Positions 59,244 through 64,000 of a DNA stretch of 64,000 nt are shown piece by piece. The position numbers were made by a program, and so were the translations under genes. The notes beneath the pieces were generated by a model. It made no database searches. It saw only the letters and a list, made by a program, of their open reading frames with translations, and was not told the DNA's origin. The stretch's first letter is position 1. Each line of letters opens with the position of its first letter. This stretch comes from Globomyces pollinis-pini. Its lineage: Eukaryota; Chytridiomycota; Chytridiomycetes; Rhizophydiales; Globomycetaceae. The DNA lies in the NCBI GenBank assembly GCA_025399215.1, contig MU621148.1, forward strand, positions 1 through 64,000, written 5' to 3'.

Positions 59244-60707
59244 TTAAACAGTTGGTTTAACATCTTCAACAGCCTTAACACCTTCTTCGACCTTCTTTTC
59301 ATCATCACTGTCCAATTCAGCCCATTTAAAGATAGCCTTCAAAGTTGGATTGGTAGGTTTGATGGATTCAGCATTGGTTGGGTTCATAGCATTGGTGTCA
59401 GGAATCAACCAGATAAGAAGAACACATCCTACAGTGGTGGCAATACGTAATAAGATGGCAGCTCCGTAACCATCAATGTTCTTTGCGGTCATACCATAAG
59501 CCTTTTGTACTTCTGCACCAACAAATTGTCCGATAGTAGTTCCTTGATTGGAGATAGACATCAATGCAGCAAAGAAAGTAGCTTCCATGTTTTGAGGACA
59601 TAATTGACCGGCCATAACCAAGAAAGGCATAGTGTTCAAACGATCAATAACTTCACTGATGGCACCACTGAAGAACAAGAATGGAACATCTGGGATTCCA
59701 ATAGCAACATTCCATCTTTGGACAAGAGCATAATCCATGATACCGAAAGCACCAACCAAAACTTGGGAAACACCATAGATGTATCTGAAGGAAGTGTGAC
59801 GGAAGAATCTGTAGTAAACAAATACACCAAGGGACAAAGAGAAATAAGCACAAGCACTGATCCAAGATTGAGTAGATGGGGTAATTTTCAATACAGAAGT
59901 AGTAAAGATAGTACTTGGTACACTAAGAGAGAATGCAGCAGCACCAGTAACAATTAGCCAAACAATCAATCTCAATACAACGAATGGAGGGGAGAAAAGT
60001 GCGACAAGCAGACGAATAAGTTGTTGTCCCAAAACCTTGAATCCAGGACGAATTTTTGATCGTTCTTCCTTTACAAAGAATAATAACACGAAGAGACCGA
60101 ATGGGAAAACAGCCATGAGCAAGTTATAAAGACGTGCTCCGGGTAAACTGACACCTGCTTTAGCCTTTTCATCCGTTGAAAGGTATCCTCCGAGAAGACC
60201 AAATACAGCTCCACCAATACCCAACATGAACCAAGAGATAGATTGCAATGAGGAGGTTGAGTCTTCTTCATCGTTACGTCCATTCTTCACAACCAAAGCA
60301 TCAGTCAAACAATCGGCAGAAGATCCATAGAATTGCATCACAAGGTAAGCAGCAGTCAGAGTAGTAGTTTCACCAGTCCAGGATGGCATACCCATCATAA
60401 GCACAGCAACAAATCCGAGAGCACACATTAAGAACATATAAGGTTTGACATTGTATCCCATAATTGGAAGGTTATCGGAGATTAATCCAATGACGAATTT
60501 GAATGACCAAGGAAGTTTACCAATGGCGATGGCAGATTCAATATCAGAAGGCTTCAAGTTGAAACCATAAATGGAAATCCATTTGAACGAAGTATCAATA
60601 TAACCACGACCACCTTGAGCGAGATAGGTGTAACCGGCCAAGACCACCATGGCCCAACCGTGAAGTTCATTATTTCTTCTAAACCAGTCAATTGCACCGT
60701 TGATCAT
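59244..60707 (-). CDS. Folate-biopterin (BT1/FBT) family transporter, copy A
   Basis: Intronless 487-aa membrane protein of the BT1/FBT family, with twelve likely membrane segments. It starts MINGAIDWFRRNNELHGWAM then VLAGYTYLAQGGRGYIDTSF. The family core includes KLPWSFKFVIGLISDNLPI, FYGSSADCLTDALVV and MSISNQGTTIGQFVGAEVQK. The C-terminus is charged and cytosolic (ELDSDDEKKVEEGVKAVEDV). The family moves folates or pterins in trypanosomatids and plants; the substrate here is unknown. It is a tandem paralogue of the gene at 61869-63326, in the same orientation and separated by 1.16 kb. The lack of introns contrasts with its neighbours. Confidence 0.88.
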   Translation of the reverse strand: MINGAIDWFRRNNELHGWAMVVLAGYTYLAQGGRGYIDTSFKWISIYGFNLKPSDIESAIAIGKLPWSFKFVIGLISDNLPIMGYNVKPYMFLMCALGFVAVLMMGMPSWTGETTTLTAAYLVMQFYGSSADCLTDALVVKNGRNDEEDSTSSLQSISWFMLGIGGAVFGLLGGYLSTDEKAKAGVSLPGARLYNLLMAVFPFGLFVLLFFVKEERSKIRPGFKVLGQQLIRLLVALFSPPFVVLRLIVWLIVTGAAAFSLSVPSTIFTTSVLKITPSTQSWISACAYFSLSLGVFVYYRFFRHTSFRYIYGVSQVLVGAFGIMDYALVQRWNVAIGIPDVPFLFFSGAISEVIDRLNTMPFLVMAGQLCPQNMEATFFAALMSISNQGTTIGQFVGAEVQKAYGMTAKNIDGYGAAILLRIATTVGCVLLIWLIPDTNAMNPTNAESIKPTNPTLKAIFKWAELDSDDEKKVEEGVKAVEDVKPTV

Positions 60708-61868
60708 TTCTAAAATTTAATGTTATTGAGCTAATAATTGATATCTATTTATAGGGCAGTTCACGGGCATTGTGATGTAGGTCCAGCATCGCGATTTCTT
60801 GGGACTCGTTCTAAAAAACAAGAGCATGCAAAATACACGGTCAACTCAATTTAGGATCCTTTAATAAATGATTCAATGAAAATCATGAATTAAATCTATT
60901 CAATTAATAGAGTCATTGATGAAAATTGTTTAATGTTTTTGGGTTGCAATAGTCTATTTCATTTGCATGTTTCACCCAGATCACAGTTTTAAACGTTAAA
61001 GAATGTCACACCATGCGTGCGAATTTCATAATGAATATCTGATTTGAGTTGTTACTGTAATAGTACAACTATATACTTTGTTGAAAAGATAGCTTACATA
61101 GGATTATGATTGTATAACTACACAATTGTATATTTTTTCAGTACTGATTCTCATCGAGGTAAGTATTTATAATTCATTCCAATCCTCTGCCCATAGTAAT
61201 ATTGGTACACAGTTAATACAGAAAGTTTAACTTTGTCAGAAACATTTATTAATTGCCGATACCCGATAGCACTTGTATGAAGTGTGTGTTTGTGCCCAAC
61301 TCAAATACGATCAGTAAAATATGGGTTCGTGTCACTTGATACAGCATCCCACATTCACATGGAATACATCATAGAACACTTTCAAAGTTTGTTTATTAAA
61401 TCGATATTTCAAACACATGAACATATTGTTGATTTATGATCTAATAATTCAGTGATATTTTCAATATACCGAAAGTGTACTTCAATATTTACGGAAAAGA
61501 CGATTGATAGATAATTCATGTCCACTCTCAAACTTCTACTACTATCATCCATTCAGATTTGGTTCATATCAGCAACCAAGCAATAGAATAAATAACAACA
61601 TTTATAATTAAGTGGATATAAGTATCATCAAGCGTTATTAGATTCCACTCTAGCATTGACAATTTATTCCTAGATGCGAGTAAATATTCTATTAATTTAT
61701 CACCCATAATTCAATTCATCGAAAGTGATTCTGCAGATATACGCTTCATTATTAGTTAATAATAATTGGATAGGAACCCCTACTTAAGAACAAATGAGAT
61801 CAAAAATTCAGTCATAAAATGATATATTGTCTATATAGAATACATGATATCCATCAATTATGTAACAG
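60708..61868. other. Intergenic spacer between tandem BT1-family transporters
   Basis: About 1.16 kb, the longest gene-free stretch here. It is AT-rich and contains no convincing frame, RNA gene or repeat that I can see. It should hold the promoter of copy A and the 3' end of copy B. Confidence 0.45.
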
Positions 61869-63326
61869 TTAAGCGATTGGTTTTGTATCTGACTTGACAC
61901 CTTCTTCAATCTTCTTTTCATCATCTCCATCTAATTCAGCCCATTTGAAAAGAGCCTTTAAAGTTGGATTGGTAGGCTTGATAGATTCAGCATTGGTTGG
62001 GTTCATAGCATTGGTATCAGGGATCAAGAAGATAAACAGAACACATGCAACGGTACACCCAGCCTTCAATAAGATAGCTTGGTCATAGTTGCTGATGTCC
62101 TTAGCAGTCATACCATATGATTTTTGAACAGCACTACCAACAAATTGCCCAACAGTGGTACCTTGGTTAGAGATTGACATCAATGCAGAGAAGAAGGTAG
62201 CTTCCATATTTGGGGGGCATAATTGACCAGCCATGACCAAGAAAGGCATGGCATTCAAACGATCCATGACTTCAGCCATAGCACCACTGAAAAACAAGAA
62301 TGGAACATCTGAGATTCCAAGTTGAACGTTCCATCGTTTAACCAAAACGTAATCCATTAATCCAAAAGCACCAATTAAAATTTGGGAGGCTCCATAAATG
62401 TATCTGAAGGAAGTGTGACGGAAGAATCGGTAGTAAACAAACACACCAGCAGATAAGGATAGGTAAGAACATGCATCAATCCAGGATTGAGTAAAAGGGG
62501 AAATATCCAAATTAGTGGTAGTGAAAATGGTACTTGGAACACTAAGAGAGAAACGAGCAGCACCAGTCAAGATCAACCAAGCAATCAATCGCAATACAAT
62601 AAAAGGAGGGGAGAAAAGAGCGACACCTAATCGGATCAATTGTTGACCCAAAACTTTGAAACTAGGACGGATTTTGGTTTTCTCTTCTTTGACAAAGAAC
62701 AATAAGACAAAGAGACCAAGTGGGAAAACAGCCATTAACAAGTTATAGAGACGTGCTCCAGATAGGTTAACACCGCTTTCGGACTCATTATCAGTAGACA
62801 ACCATCCTCCGAGAAGACCGAATACAGCTCCACCAATACCCAACATGAACCAGGAGATAGATTGTAATGAGGAGGTGGAATCTTCTTCATCGTTTTGCCC
62901 ATTTTTGATAACCAAAGCATCAGTCAAACAATCGGCAGAAGATCCATAGAATTGCATCACAAGGTAGGCAACAGTCAAAGTTCCAGATTCACCAGTCCAG
63001 GATGGCATACCCATCATAAGTACAGCAACAAATCCGAGAGCACACATTAAGAACATATAAGGTTTGACATTGTATCCCATAATTGGAAGGTTATCGGAGA
63101 TTAATCCAATAACGAATTTGAAGGACCAAGGAAGTTTACCAATAGCAATAGCAGATTCAATATCAGAAGGCTTCAAGGCGAATCCATAAATGGAAATCCA
63201 TTTGAAAGAACTGTCAATATAACCACGACCACCTTGAGCGAGATAAGTGTAACCGGCCAGGACCACCATGGCCCAACCGTGAAGCTCGTTATTTCTTCTA
63301 AACCAGTCAATAGCTCCTTTAATCAT
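61869..63326 (-). CDS. Folate-biopterin (BT1/FBT) family transporter, copy B
   Basis: Intronless 485-aa paralogue of copy A, very similar along the whole length. Differences cluster in the loop near residues 185-200 (NESESGVNLSGAR against EKAKAGVSLPGAR), in residues around NLDISPFTQSWIDACSYL, and in the C-terminal tail (VKSDTKPIA). The start (MIKGAIDWFRRNNELHGW) aligns exactly with copy A. Shared core motifs include KLPWSFKFVIGLISDNLPI and MSISNQGTTVGQFVGSAVQK. Both genes probably arose by tandem duplication. Transport function is inferred from the family only. Confidence 0.88.
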   Translation of the reverse strand: MIKGAIDWFRRNNELHGWAMVVLAGYTYLAQGGRGYIDSSFKWISIYGFALKPSDIESAIAIGKLPWSFKFVIGLISDNLPIMGYNVKPYMFLMCALGFVAVLMMGMPSWTGESGTLTVAYLVMQFYGSSADCLTDALVIKNGQNDEEDSTSSLQSISWFMLGIGGAVFGLLGGWLSTDNESESGVNLSGARLYNLLMAVFPLGLFVLLFFVKEEKTKIRPSFKVLGQQLIRLGVALFSPPFIVLRLIAWLILTGAARFSLSVPSTIFTTTNLDISPFTQSWIDACSYLSLSAGVFVYYRFFRHTSFRYIYGASQILIGAFGLMDYVLVKRWNVQLGISDVPFLFFSGAMAEVMDRLNAMPFLVMAGQLCPPNMEATFFSALMSISNQGTTVGQFVGSAVQKSYGMTAKDISNYDQAILLKAGCTVACVLFIFLIPDTNAMNPTNAESIKPTNPTLKALFKWAELDGDDEKKIEEGVKSDTKPIA

Positions 63327-63619
63327 TTGATAATGCTATTTAATTTTTTTTCCGACTATTTATATTCTAACAAAAAAGGTTGTGATTCAAAGTACAGGGT
63401 CTTCCATGCAGTGGCACAGACACAGGCCCTTCTAGTTGTTTCAAAAGGTGCAATTTGAAACTGGTTTAAAAGACTATTCGAAACCATAAGAAAGTTGAGG
63501 GAAGGAAATAAATTCAGGTTGATTTGAAGGTATCTGTTTGAAATTCCTGTACTTTGTTGGGCAATTACTTATTTGTCTGTTCCTTCAGTTTTAGTGGAAG
63601 TTGAGGCTTCGATCCAATC
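63327..63619. other. Region 5' of BT1-family copy B
   Basis: About 290 nt between BT1 copy B and the end of a minus-strand partial gene. It probably contains the copy B promoter. No other feature is visible. Confidence 0.4.
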
Positions 63620-64000
63620 TCACATAATTGTGACCAATTCTCCCTTTGGGCTGTAACCCGAAAAAAAAGTATGATAAATCGGAAGTTGCATGTGGTAGAA
63701 GGAGTTGTCTTTCATCGTGAATATCACGAAGTCACTTGCAATAATTCCGATTTTAAATGTCTAAATTATGATCACAAACTGTATAGACCATTTTGCATTT
63801 CATTTTGAGTTGCTGTATTCGATTGCTTTGTGGACAAACCATAAAGAACTTTTGATTTTAAATTGTTGTTCTGAAAGAAATAATACTATTGTTGGAATGA
63901 TCGCATAGTGGAGCACTGGTAGAAACATTCGATGTTATTGCAGTTTTGGTTGGAGTTTCTTGACCAGATTTCTGCAAGGGTGAATGTTGTAACATGATGA
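63620..64000 (-). CDS. 3' end of an unidentified gene (partial)
   Basis: On the minus strand, two coding-looking stretches suggest the last exons of a gene that starts beyond the window. The first, near 63850-64000, is Ser/Thr-rich (QKSGQETPTKTAITSNV, then LCDHSNNSIISF). The second, 63620-63760, reads TFKIGIIASDFVIFTMKDNS then FYHMQLPIYHTFFSGYSPKG and ends ELVTIM at a TGA. The same frame stays open for 17 more codons (DWIEASTSTKTEGTDK) after that stop. The intron between the stretches could not be joined cleanly. No family is recognised. Confidence 0.3.

Noticed and set aside
1..64000. tRNA, rRNA, CRISPR or intact transposon
   Set aside because: I scanned for tRNA T-loop motifs, rRNA-like stretches, regular direct repeats and reverse transcriptase or transposase frames and saw none, except the isolated zf-RVT gene. 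A covariance-model scan would be needed to exclude a tRNA.

Overview
The window looks like nuclear DNA of an early-diverging, zoosporic (chytrid-like) fungus. Fungal signals are a MET10-type sulfite reductase flavoprotein with its PFOR-like N-terminal region, cytochrome b5/acyl-CoA dehydrogenase fusions and HIS6. A flagellated life stage is suggested by a Tubby protein, a TTC29-like TPR protein and an SSX2IP/ADIP-like protein. A SWEET sugar transporter and two BT1-family transporters also fit a non-Dikarya fungus. The DNA is AT-rich and gene-dense (about 35 genes on both strands). Most genes carry extremely short spliceosomal introns, commonly 23-35 nt with a mode near 26-28; I reconstructed many from reading frame and family alignment. 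The species cannot be named from the sequence alone.

Layout. 1-9 kb: two cytochrome b5/acyl-CoA dehydrogenase paralogues in inverted orientation flank an Lcp5/neuroguidin gene and a fused Met8-like/MET10 gene. 9-20 kb: a small I9-domain secreted protein, a multi-pass receptor-like protein, DGAT2, RACK1 (two long structured introns), a complex I accessory subunit, a SAPS-like phosphatase subunit, DCAF7/WDR68 (with a tandem array of intron units) and SMNDC1/SPF30. 20-36 kb: a small coiled-coil gene, a class 3 lipase, the third acyl-CoA dehydrogenase, RPAP1, HIS6, a PH/coiled-coil protein, a stand-alone zf-RVT protein, a PhnP-like metallo-hydrolase and an orphan bZIP-like protein. 36-50 kb: a SEC7/BIG ARF-GEF, a SAMHD1-like HD protein, a DUF4460 protein, Tubby, RBM39 and TTC29. 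50-64 kb: SWEET, STAM/Hse1 (ESCRT-0), SSX2IP/ADIP, SERINC, YTM1/WDR12, eIF4E, two tandem intronless BT1-family transporters and the end of an unidentified gene.

Most genes are independent housekeeping loci. Themes that recur are sulfur assimilation (MET8-like and MET10 domains in one protein), peroxisome-targeted acyl-CoA oxidation (three paralogues with mosaic similarity), ribosome biogenesis and translation (Lcp5, YTM1, RACK1, eIF4E), splicing (SMNDC1, RBM39) and a loose cluster of flagellum-associated genes at 45-55 kb. The most unusual observations are the MET8-MET10 fusion, the zero-exon tandem intron array in DCAF7, and twin covarying hairpins inside RACK1 intron 2.
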